Shown here piece by piece: positions 25,278-32,587 of a DNA stretch of 64,000 nucleotides. The notes beneath the pieces are model-generated. The model was not told the DNA's origin, ran no database searches, and saw only the letters and a program-made list of their open reading frames with translations. Every line of letters starts with the position of its first letter. The first letter of the stretch is position 1. Where the stretch lies: NCBI RefSeq assembly GCF_023062595.1, contig NZ_JALLAN010000004.1, forward strand, positions 248,001-312,000, read 5' to 3'. Position numbers and translations under genes: made by a program. The stretch is from Arthrobacter rhizosphaerae. Its GTDB lineage: Bacteria; Actinomycetota; Actinomycetes; Actinomycetales; Micrococcaceae.

Positions 25278-26660
25278 ATGACCCTGCACGCCACCGAGCC
25301 CGCATCAGCTTCCAATGAAGCCGTCCTGGACCGCGAAGAAACCATGTCGCGCGACGAACTGGAGGCCCTGCAGCTCAAGCGCCTGCAGGACACCGTGGCC
25401 TACGCCTACGAGCGAGTGCCACTGTATAAGCGCAAATTCGATGAGGCTGGCGTCCACCCCAGCGACCTGGAGGATTTGGCCGACCTGGGCAAATTCCCCT
25501 TCACCACCAAGGAAGACCTCCGGCAGGAGTACCCCTTCGGCATGTTTGCCGTCCCGCAAAACGAGGTGGCGCGCGTCCATGCCAGTTCAGGCACCACCGG
25601 CCGCCCCACCGTGGTTGGCTACACGAAACAGGATCTGGCCGATTGGGCAAAACTGGTGGCCCGATGCCTGCGTGCCTCGGGTGTCCGGCCCGGCATGAAG
25701 GTCCACAACGCTTACGGCTACGGTCTCTTCACCGGCGGACTGGGCGCCCACGCCGGCGCCGAACTCCTGGGCTGCACCGTCATTCCGATGTCCGGCGGGC
25801 AGACGGAGCGTCAGATTCAGCTCATCCAGGACTTCGAGCCTGACGCGATTCTGTGCACCCCTACATATCTGCTGACCATCGCCGACGCCATGATCCATGC
25901 GGGAATTGACCCCGCCTCGACGTCCCTGAAGTACGCCGTGCTGGGAGCAGAGCCGTGGACCGAGGAGATGCGGCACGAGCTTGAAGCCACCATGAACATC
26001 AAAGCCTGCGACATTTACGGACTGTCCGAAGTCATGGGCCCGGGAGTGGCGGGGGAAGCGGTGGAGACGCAGGACGGCAGCCACATCTGGGAGGACCACT
26101 TCCGCCCCGAGATCATCGACGCGTTCAACCCTGTGGTTGGCGTGGACGCGGTGCTGGGCGACGGCGAGCACGGCGAACTGGTGTTCACGTCCCTCACCAA
26201 GGAAGCGCTGCCCATCGTTCGTTACCGCACCAAGGATCTCACCCGCCTCCTGCCGGGCACGGCCCGCCCTGCGCATCGAAGAATGGGCCGCATCACGGGC
26301 CGCAGTGACGACATGATCATCCTCAGGGGCGTCAACCTTTTCCCGTCCCAGATCGAGGAGATTGCGCTGCGGATCCCTGAGCTGAGCCCGCACTTCCAGC
26401 TGGAACTCACCCGCCCTGAAGGCCAGCGCATGGACCAGATGACGGTCAAGATCGAGCGGCGGGAATCAGTCACACCAGAGCAGAGTTCGACGGCGGCACA
26501 GACCTTGCGGGAGCAGATCAAGATCCACGTGGGTTCTTCGTGCGAGGTTGCTGTGGTGGAGCCCGGAACGTTGGAGCGCTCGAGCGGGAAGCTGCGGCGG
26601 ATCTACGATCTCCGGCCCAAGGGTCAGTCCGGCCAGGCCGCACCAACCGACCGTTCATGA
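25278..26660 (+). CDS. paaK: Phenylacetate-CoA ligase
   Basis: AMP-forming ligase that starts the pathway by making phenylacetyl-CoA. ATG at 25278 gives 460 residues, normal for PaaK. The adenylation motifs are VHASSGTTGRPTVVGYT (from about residue 100), YGLSEVMGPGVAGE (about 247) and the C-terminal GRSDDMIILRGVNLFPSQIE. The frame is open upstream inside paaI, but the conserved protein starts at this ATG. It is 31 bases after paaI. Confidence 0.97.
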   Translation: MTLHATEPASASNEAVLDREETMSRDELEALQLKRLQDTVAYAYERVPLYKRKFDEAGVHPSDLEDLADLGKFPFTTKEDLRQEYPFGMFAVPQNEVARVHASSGTTGRPTVVGYTKQDLADWAKLVARCLRASGVRPGMKVHNAYGYGLFTGGLGAHAGAELLGCTVIPMSGGQTERQIQLIQDFEPDAILCTPTYLLTIADAMIHAGIDPASTSLKYAVLGAEPWTEEMRHELEATMNIKACDIYGLSEVMGPGVAGEAVETQDGSHIWEDHFRPEIIDAFNPVVGVDAVLGDGEHGELVFTSLTKEALPIVRYRTKDLTRLLPGTARPAHRRMGRITGRSDDMIILRGVNLFPSQIEEIALRIPELSPHFQLELTRPEGQRMDQMTVKIERRESVTPEQSSTAAQTLREQIKIHVGSSCEVAVVEPGTLERSSGKLRRIYDLRPKGQSGQAAPTDRS

Positions 26661-26664
26661 GAAA
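26645..26664. promoter_or_regulatory. Candidate PaaR operator at the paaK/paaR junction
   Basis: AACCGACCGTTCATGAGAAA shares the exact 11-mer ACCGACCGTTC with the paaA and paaJ sites. It overlaps the paaK stop codon and ends 9 bases before the paaR ATG, consistent with autoregulation of paaR. Confidence 0.55.
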
Positions 26665-26673
26665 CTAGCCAAC

Positions 26674-27276
26674 ATGTCCAGTACAGCACCCACGAAGCGC
26701 GGCAGGCCCGGTTACGACCAGCAGTCGGTGCTGCTGATCGCCGTCGACGTTTTCAACAAGCACGGCTACGACGCCACGTCGATGGGGATCCTGGCCGAGA
26801 ACCTGGGCATCTCCAAGTCGGCGATCTACCACCACGTCCCGTCCAAGGGCGATCTGCTAAAGCTGGCTCTGGAACACGCCCTGGGTGGGTTGGAGGCCAT
26901 CCTGGACGAGTCGGAGGCCAAGGAAGGCTCGGCAGAGGCACGGCTTGAATTCGTGTTGCGGCAGACCATCAAGGTGCTGGTGGACCGATTGCCGTTCGTA
27001 ACGCTGCTCCTGCGGTTGAGAGGCAATACGGAGATCGAACGGAACGCGATGGAACGTCGTCGCGCCTTCGACCACATTGTTGCCGAATTGATCTCGTCAG
27101 CCCAGGACGAGGGCTCCATGCGCAAGGACATCGACCCGCGCACGGTAACGAGGCTCCTGTTCGGAACCATCAACTCCATCGTGGAGTGGTACAAACCGGG
27201 CGGTTCCCTGTCCCCCGAAAAGCTCGCCGACGACGTCATCACCATGGCGTTCCGAGGGCTCCAAACCAAGCCCTAG
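26674..27276 (+). CDS. paaR: TetR-family regulator, probable PaaR repressor
   Basis: A 200-residue TetR-family protein with an N-terminal HTH (VDVFNKHGYDATSMGILAEN, LGISKSAIYHHVPSKGDLLK) and a helical ligand-binding C-terminal domain. It lies 13 bases after paaK. TetR-type PaaR in Corynebacterium glutamicum represses paa genes and responds to phenylacetyl-CoA; the same role is inferred here because of location and the repeated ACCGACCGTTC sites. An earlier open frame inside paaK was rejected. Confidence 0.9.
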   Translation: MSSTAPTKRGRPGYDQQSVLLIAVDVFNKHGYDATSMGILAENLGISKSAIYHHVPSKGDLLKLALEHALGGLEAILDESEAKEGSAEARLEFVLRQTIKVLVDRLPFVTLLLRLRGNTEIERNAMERRRAFDHIVAELISSAQDEGSMRKDIDPRTVTRLLFGTINSIVEWYKPGGSLSPEKLADDVITMAFRGLQTKP

Positions 27277-27278
27277 CC

Positions 27279-27370
27279 CAACGCTCCCTCACATCCCGCG
27301 GGCTTTTCCCCAACGCTCCCTCACATCCCGCGGGCTTTTCCCCAACGCTCCCTCACATCCCGCGCCCGAC
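27279..27370. repeat. Tandem repeat array, three 32-bp units, after paaR
   Basis: The core ACGCTCCCTCAC recurs at 27281, 27313 and 27345, an exact 32-bp period. Units one and two are identical and contain CCCGCGGGCTTTT; unit three diverges after CCCGCG. The array begins 2-4 bases after the paaR stop codon. It has no spacers and is not a CRISPR. The core is shared with the array after paaZ. Confidence 0.88.
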
Positions 27371-27375
27371 AGGGC

Positions 27376-27717
27376 TCAGGGGCGAGGCTGCGCCTGTGTC
27401 GTCGAGACACCATGGAATGGCGGGTTGATTTTCGGACCGGCAGTGTCCGGGCTGACTTGAGACCCCGCATGGCCCTCTGTCATTTCGGGGAGATCCTGCG
27501 GCACCGACCCACTGGGTTCAGCACCTTCCTGCAGAGCGTGCAGCCGGCTCTCCAGAACCTGAATCACCGGCAACCTGTCCCCGTGATGCCGTTCATAGTC
27601 CAAGATGGCTTCGATGCCTGCCTGATCCAAGGCGTGGATCCGCGAAGGAAGCGTGCCGAGGGGGATGTGATCGTAGTCCGGAAGCGGCAGTTGACCCCGT
27701 TCAGGGGAATGGTTCAT
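27376..27717 (-). CDS. Conserved actinobacterial protein of unknown function
   Basis: A 113-residue protein with a well-conserved N-terminal half, LPLPDYDHIPLGTLPSRIHA, followed by IEAILDYERHHGDRLPVIQV and LHALQEGAEPSG, a pattern widespread in actinobacteria without a known role. The C-terminal half is Pro/Ser-rich and variable. AGGAGGAG directly before ATG 27717 supports translation. It stands alone downstream of a VOC-protein terminator. Confidence 0.75.
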   Translation of the reverse strand: MNHSPERGQLPLPDYDHIPLGTLPSRIHALDQAGIEAILDYERHHGDRLPVIQVLESRLHALQEGAEPSGSVPQDLPEMTEGHAGSQVSPDTAGPKINPPFHGVSTTQAQPRP

Positions 27718-27807
27718 GACTCCTCCTGGGTTGTTGGTCTGTCCACGGTAACAGCGGCAATCTTGAATTTGAAGAGGCCCCTGAAGCCCCTAAACGCATC
27801 GAAAAGC

Positions 27808-27839
27808 TGAAGGCGTCCCACTTGTGCGAGACGCCTTCA
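27808..27839 (-). terminator. Intrinsic terminator after the VOC gene
   Basis: Perfect 10-bp inverted repeat (TGAAGGCGTC with GACGCCTTCA, 12-base loop). On the minus strand it is followed by GCTTTTC. It lies 11 bases after the stop of the VOC-family gene at 27850. Confidence 0.78.
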
Positions 27840-27849
27840 AAGGCGGGTT

Positions 27850-28260
27850 TCACAGCTGATATTCGGCCTGCTGCCCCAAGGTTTCATGGATGCAGAGGAC
27901 GTTGTTCTCCGTGTCCATAAACCAGGCGCACTTCTCGGATTCGGTTGAACAAATATGGTTCTCCGTTTTGAGATCCGGCTCGTCGTAATCCTGGAAACGG
28001 ATGCCCTTCCGCTCCAATTCCTGAACGGCCTCCTCGATGTTGCGCACCTCGAAACTCAAGGTTGTGTGCTCCGAGTGCTTACCATCCTTAATGGGCTTCA
28101 ACTGCAGCATGTGGCCGCCGTCCATACCGAACAATTCGCTTCCGTCATCTGCCACTCCACGGTGCGGAAGTCCCAGCGCCTCTGCATAGAAACGGCGGGC
28201 ACGCGCTACATCATCGACGGGCAGGACAGTAGTGGCCGTGCTTAGTCCCAAGGTCATCAT
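27850..28260 (-). CDS. VOC-superfamily (glyoxalase/bleomycin-resistance-like) protein
   Basis: A 136-residue protein with two beta-alpha-beta-beta-beta modules: VLPVDDVARARRFYAEALGL and FEVRNIEEAVQELERKGIRF, then CAWFMDTENNVLCIHE at the C-terminus. The metal-ligand positions (a His or Gln in the first module, Glu near the end) are partly retained. GGAGG is 7 bases before ATG 28260. No substrate can be assigned. Confidence 0.88.
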   Translation of the reverse strand: MMTLGLSTATTVLPVDDVARARRFYAEALGLPHRGVADDGSELFGMDGGHMLQLKPIKDGKHSEHTTLSFEVRNIEEAVQELERKGIRFQDYDEPDLKTENHICSTESEKCAWFMDTENNVLCIHETLGQQAEYQL

Positions 28261-28436
28261 TTCGCCACCTCCTACGCTGAAAATTTTACGCTTCAGAGCC
28301 GTTGAAGACCCGTGAAATATCGTCCATGAGAAACTAGTGATTCAGGTTCGCGCCCAAATGACAGGATCGGCTCATTTCTACTGACGCATTTTTTAGCAGA
28401 CTGTCATGGTTCCGGTCCCGACTCATCCCGCTTCGT

Positions 28437-29711
28437 TTGGAACGGGCACTGAACTCGCCCGCCGGCCTGCTCATCGGCTACCTGATTATCCACATGGGCT
28501 TCCTGGTTTTCTCACTCGCGTTCTCGATGCGTGGCGCAGCACTTGGCGACACTGCGATTTACCGCGAATGGATGCTCAATGGCTTCAGCAGCGAAAATCC
28601 CAACGGAGGGCCGAGCGCGTCCGTGTATCCGATTCTTGCCGTGGTACCCATGGCAATAGCGGGCCTCGCAGGGCACCAGCTCTTCTTCTCTGGATGGGTC
28701 TTAATGGTCACCGTTCTCAACGGCTTGGCCTTAGCCAAATTGACCAGTTGGGGCCGTCGGCAGAAAGCGATCAGAGCAGCGTGGTGGTGGCTCGTTTTCA
28801 CAGTTCTGCTGGGTTTCGTTGGATTCTCACGGGTGGACGGCGTAACAGCACCCATCGTTCTCATCGCCCTGGCTTTTGGAGTGTCTGCGCCGTTCATCGC
28901 CGCACTGCTCTTAAGCATTGGCACATGGATCAAGGTCTGGCCAGCCGCAGTGCTGCTTGCCTTGTTTGCTGTTACCAAGAGCCGGGTGCTACTCCTGACC
29001 GCCGGGATCTTGGTGACAGGGGCAGCGGTAGGACTGGCAAGCCTCATGGGCTGGCTCCCTGCTTTGATGAATTTCCTGACGCTGCAAGGCAGCCGGGGCA
29101 TGCAACTCGAGGCCACGTTCAGCACTCCCTGGTTATGGCTGGCGGTGCTCGGCGTCGACGGCTCAAGAACTTATTTGAATGTAGGGATTGGCTCCATGCA
29201 GCTGGATGGACCAGGAACCGAGCTTATGGCCGTCCTGATGCAACCATTGTTGATTCTGGTTGCCCTCTTGGTCGCCGGGTTGATTTTTTGGGCACTCCAC
29301 AACGGCAAGCGCGCAGGGGGCCAGGATCGCAGCGAACTTTTGCTCGTGGGATCGCTCGCCATGGCGACAGCATTCGTTGTGTTCAATAAGGTGGGGTCAC
29401 CCCAGTTCGTCCTGTGGCTGGGCCCTGCTGTGGCAGTGGGACTGGCGCACAACTGGAAAGAGTGGCGTGTTCCGGCCGCTTTCTTGACTGTTATCGCCGT
29501 CGCTACATTCTTTGTCTTCCCAGTGCTCTTTCAGCCCCTCAGCCACAACAACCCGTTTGCCGCACTGGTCCTTACAGTCCGAAATCTCTTGCTGGTGGTG
29601 CTGCTCCTCTGGTCGCTGCGGCGCCTCTATGCTCTGGGCAAAGAGCCCCGAAATCCGGAAGCGGACGAATTACAGGAAAAAGCACCTGAGCAGAGGAGCA
29701 CTGCCGCCTAA
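28437..29711 (+). CDS. Polytopic membrane protein, GT87/DUF2029-like glycosyltransferase
   Basis: About 424 residues with around ten transmembrane helices. After the first helix comes LGDTAIYREWMLNG, an Asp-containing extracytoplasmic loop resembling the GT-C mannosyltransferase catalytic loop, and later SASVYPILAVVPM. This pattern fits polyprenyl-phosphate-mannose-dependent transferases of the GT87 type, probably for envelope glycans. The start TTG at 28437 lacks a good ribosome site; a slightly longer N-terminus from a non-ATG codon is possible. Ends directly before a tandem repeat array. Confidence 0.7.
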   Translation: MERALNSPAGLLIGYLIIHMGFLVFSLAFSMRGAALGDTAIYREWMLNGFSSENPNGGPSASVYPILAVVPMAIAGLAGHQLFFSGWVLMVTVLNGLALAKLTSWGRRQKAIRAAWWWLVFTVLLGFVGFSRVDGVTAPIVLIALAFGVSAPFIAALLLSIGTWIKVWPAAVLLALFAVTKSRVLLLTAGILVTGAAVGLASLMGWLPALMNFLTLQGSRGMQLEATFSTPWLWLAVLGVDGSRTYLNVGIGSMQLDGPGTELMAVLMQPLLILVALLVAGLIFWALHNGKRAGGQDRSELLLVGSLAMATAFVVFNKVGSPQFVLWLGPAVAVGLAHNWKEWRVPAAFLTVIAVATFFVFPVLFQPLSHNNPFAALVLTVRNLLLVVLLLWSLRRLYALGKEPRNPEADELQEKAPEQRSTAA

Positions 29712-29798
29712 ACCCGCCAAACGTGAGGGAGCGTCCCCCAAAAACCCGCCAAACGTGAGGGAGCGTCCCCCAAAAACCCGCCAAACGTGAGGGAGCGT
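29712..29798. repeat. Tandem repeat array, three 32-bp units, after paaZ
   Basis: The core ACGTGAGGGAGCGT starts at 29721, 29753 and 29785, an exact 32-bp period. Read on the minus strand it begins at the paaZ stop codon, where the repeat supplies the AA of TAA. Aligned with the paaR array it shares AAAA, CCCGC and GTGAGGGAGCGT at the same spacing, in the same orientation relative to the paa gene it follows. Confidence 0.88.
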
Positions 29799-31918
29799 TA
29801 CTTCTCCACGAGGGTCAGGACGTCGTAGGTTGCCACAATTTCGTCGTTCTGGTTGGTCAGGAGGGCATCCCACGCCACCTCGCCATACTCGTCAGTTTCG
29901 CGGGGCGTGATCTTCTTCGCGGTGAGCGTGACACGGATCGAGTCCCCTGCCGCCACGGGGGTGATGAAGCGCAGGTTTTCCAGTCCGTAGTTGGCGAGGA
30001 CAGGCCCCGGAGCCGGCTCGACAAACAACCCCGCAGCCCAGCTCAGGAGCAGGTACCCGTGGGCCACTATGCCTGGGAAGAACGGGTTGGCTTCCGCAGC
30101 TTCCTGGTTGGTGTGCGCGTAGAAGGTATCCCCGGTCGAGTTGGCGAATGCGGTGATGTCCTCCAAAGTCACCTGACGCAGCTCGGAACGGACTGCGTCC
30201 CCGATGCGCAGGGTCTCCAGAGACTTCCGGAACGGGTGCGTCTGCTCCGTTTCCAAGGTGAAGTTCCGGTCGGCCCCGGCATGCCAAACACCCGTGACGG
30301 CGGTGAGCATGTTCGGTGAACCCTGGATGGCGGTCCGCTGCATGTGATGCAGGACGGAGCGGATTCCGCCCAGCTCCTCGCCACCACCGGCACGCCCCGG
30401 ACCACCATGAACCAGGTGCGGCACCGGCGAACCATGACCTGTTGAGCTTCGCGCGTCCTCACGGTTGAGCATGAGCACGCGGCCATGGTGGGCTGCAATT
30501 CCTGTCACCAGTTGTCGGGCAACCTCGGGATCATTCGTGCAGACGGAAGCAACGAGGGACCCGCCGCCACGGGCAGCGAGCCGGACGGCGTCGTCAATAT
30601 CCGTGTAGCCGATCACGGAGGATACTGGCCCGAAGGCTTCAAGCGAATGGACCTCTTCTGCCTCTGCATCCGCCCAGCTCAGCAGGACGGGCGACATAAA
30701 GGCACCGCCCTCGACGACGCCCACTCCCCCGTCCTTATTGGTGACCTTCGGGGAATCGAGCGTGCCGTACGCGAGTTCACCTCCGGCGTCGAGCATCGAC
30801 TGAACGGCCGCACGCACGTCCGCAAGCTGTTCCAGCGAGGCAAGCGCGCCCATGGTGACGCCCTCAGCGCGGGGATCACCAAGGACCACGCGCTCCCGGA
30901 CACGATCACCCACGGCGTTGACGACGTCGGACACCAGTTCCTGGGGCACAATAGCCCGCCGGATAGCGGTGCACTTCTGCCCGGCTTTAGTGGTCATCTC
31001 GGCAACCAGGGACTTGATGAAGGCATCGAACTCCGGGGTCCCCTTGACGGCGTCGGGCCCGAGGATGGCCGCATTGAGGGAGTCTGTCTCGCAGGTGAAC
31101 CGAACTCCGCCTTCGCCAATGTTGACGTGGGACTTGAGCTTGACGGCCGTGGACGCGGATCCCGTGAATGACACCAGGTCCCGGTAATCCAGATGGTCCA
31201 GAAGGTCGCGGGCTGAGCCTGAAATAAGCTGCAGCGCACCCTTGGGCAGGATGTTGGACTGCACGATTGCCTTGACCACGGCAGCAGCAACGTACCCCGT
31301 GGGCGTAGCCGGCTTCACGATGGTGGGGACCCCGGCAAGGAAAGCAGGGGCAAGCTTCTCCAGCATCCCCCAAACAGGAAAGTTGAAGGCGTTGATCTGG
31401 ACTGCGACGCCGGGGATGCGCGTGTAGATATGTTCGCCGGCAAACGATCCGTCCTTCGACAAGACCTCCATGGGGCCGTCCACCACCACTTGGGCGTTGG
31501 GAAGTTCGCGCCGCCCCTTTGAACCGAACGTGAAGAGCACACCGATTCCGCCGTCGATATCCACCATCGAGTCGATCCTGGTGGCGCCGGTCTGCGAGGA
31601 GAACACGTAGAACTGCTCGCGGCGCTCATTGAGGTACTGCGCCAGCTCCTTGAGCTTCAGGGCGCGCTGGTGGAACGTCAGCTTTCCGAGCTCCTCCTGC
31701 CCGGTGGTACGTCCATAATCCACGACGGCGGCAAGGTCCAGTCCCTCTGTGCTCACCTTCGCAAGGAGCTCGCCCGTACTGGCATCCAGGACCGGGACCG
31801 CGGATTCTGCGGCGACGGCGTCCGGCGTCCACCAGGATTCCTGAACGTAGCTGGGAACGGTTTCTACTGCATCTACCGTGGGCTGGGTGTCTCCAAAGGA
31901 GCTGGTAATGGTGGTCAT
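29798..31918 (-). CDS. paaZ: Bifunctional oxepin-CoA hydrolase / 3-oxo-5,6-dehydrosuberyl-CoA semialdehyde dehydrogenase
   Basis: A 706-residue fusion that opens the oxepin ring and oxidises the resulting aldehyde. The N-terminal aldehyde dehydrogenase domain has the general base Glu277 in FTCETDSLNAA and the nucleophile Cys316 in GQKCTAIRRAI. The C-terminal MaoC-like hydratase domain has Asp597 and His602 in GDTFYAHTN and the following PFFPGIVAHGYLL. Both active sites look intact. GGAAGG lies about 10 bases before the ATG. Monocistronic and divergent from a thioesterase gene across a palindromic PaaR site. Confidence 0.97.
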   Translation of the reverse strand: MTTITSSFGDTQPTVDAVETVPSYVQESWWTPDAVAAESAVPVLDASTGELLAKVSTEGLDLAAVVDYGRTTGQEELGKLTFHQRALKLKELAQYLNERREQFYVFSSQTGATRIDSMVDIDGGIGVLFTFGSKGRRELPNAQVVVDGPMEVLSKDGSFAGEHIYTRIPGVAVQINAFNFPVWGMLEKLAPAFLAGVPTIVKPATPTGYVAAAVVKAIVQSNILPKGALQLISGSARDLLDHLDYRDLVSFTGSASTAVKLKSHVNIGEGGVRFTCETDSLNAAILGPDAVKGTPEFDAFIKSLVAEMTTKAGQKCTAIRRAIVPQELVSDVVNAVGDRVRERVVLGDPRAEGVTMGALASLEQLADVRAAVQSMLDAGGELAYGTLDSPKVTNKDGGVGVVEGGAFMSPVLLSWADAEAEEVHSLEAFGPVSSVIGYTDIDDAVRLAARGGGSLVASVCTNDPEVARQLVTGIAAHHGRVLMLNREDARSSTGHGSPVPHLVHGGPGRAGGGEELGGIRSVLHHMQRTAIQGSPNMLTAVTGVWHAGADRNFTLETEQTHPFRKSLETLRIGDAVRSELRQVTLEDITAFANSTGDTFYAHTNQEAAEANPFFPGIVAHGYLLLSWAAGLFVEPAPGPVLANYGLENLRFITPVAAGDSIRVTLTAKKITPRETDEYGEVAWDALLTNQNDEIVATYDVLTLVEK

Positions 31919-31962
31919 CGTTGACGGGTCCTTCCAACGCGGGGCAAGATCATACAGCCAGC

Positions 31963-31986
31963 ATTACTGACCGTCCGTTCGGTAAT
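31963..31986. promoter_or_regulatory. Candidate PaaR operator between paaZ and the divergent thioesterase
   Basis: The best palindrome of the set: ATTACTGACCGTCCGTTCGG then TAAT, with ATTAC/GTAAT ends. It agrees with the published C. glutamicum PaaR motif ACTNACCGNNCGNNCGGTNAGT at nearly all fixed positions. Its position between divergent genes suggests control of both. Confidence 0.8.
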
Positions 31987-32088
31987 ATGACTAGAGTACA
32001 TGAATGTGCGGTGCCGCACACTAGAACCCGCACACTGGATACAGCAGGCAGACCCGATCCATGGCACACAGCTCCAGAGGAGAAATGA

Positions 32089-32583
32089 ATGATTCCCGAA
32101 CCCGGCATCCCGGCGAATGCCGCCGACGATGAGGCTTTCGACCCAAGCCGAGCTGAGGATGGCGGCTCCGAAAACACCGGGCTCTGGAAAATCACACTCG
32201 GCGAACTCGACGAGAAGATGGGGGTCAGGATCCTCGAGGAGTCTGTGGAGCGGGTGGTCGCCACAATGCCCGTGGAGGGAAACCGCCAGTCGTTTGGGCT
32301 CCTGCACGGTGGGGCATCCCTGGCAGTGGGAGAGGCTGTTGGATCCTGGGCTGCGGTGATTCACGCCAGCACGATGGGCAAGACCGCCGTAGGGGTGGAC
32401 GTTTCCGCAACCCACCATCGCTCAGCCCGCGAAGGCCTCATCACCATCACCGCTACTCCGCTCCAGCTCGGCAGAACACTCACCGCTCACGAAGTAATCA
32501 TCACCAACGAAGGCGGCCAGCGGCTGTGCACCCTCCGGATCACCAATCTGCTGCTTGATCGGAAAGACTCCGCCGACGACTGA
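32089..32583 (+). CDS. Hotdog-fold acyl-CoA thioesterase (MenI/YdiI-like)
   Basis: A 164-residue protein; the first 35 residues are a hydrophilic extension. The core carries the hotdog signature NRQSFGLLHGGASLAVGEAV with the catalytic Glu in GEAVGS, typical of DHNA-CoA-type and phenylacyl thioesterases that use Glu instead of Asp. GAGGAG lies before ATG 32089. Divergent from paaZ and likely sharing its PaaR site, so a second housekeeping thioesterase of phenylacetate breakdown is likely; a menaquinone role (MenI) is the alternative. Confidence 0.85.
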   Translation: MIPEPGIPANAADDEAFDPSRAEDGGSENTGLWKITLGELDEKMGVRILEESVERVVATMPVEGNRQSFGLLHGGASLAVGEAVGSWAAVIHASTMGKTAVGVDVSATHHRSAREGLITITATPLQLGRTLTAHEVIITNEGGQRLCTLRITNLLLDRKDSADD

Positions 32584-32587
32584 GGCC

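Noticed and set aside
27279..27370. A possible short CRISPR array
   Set aside because: Units follow each other without spacers and no cas gene is nearby; it is a simple tandem repeat.
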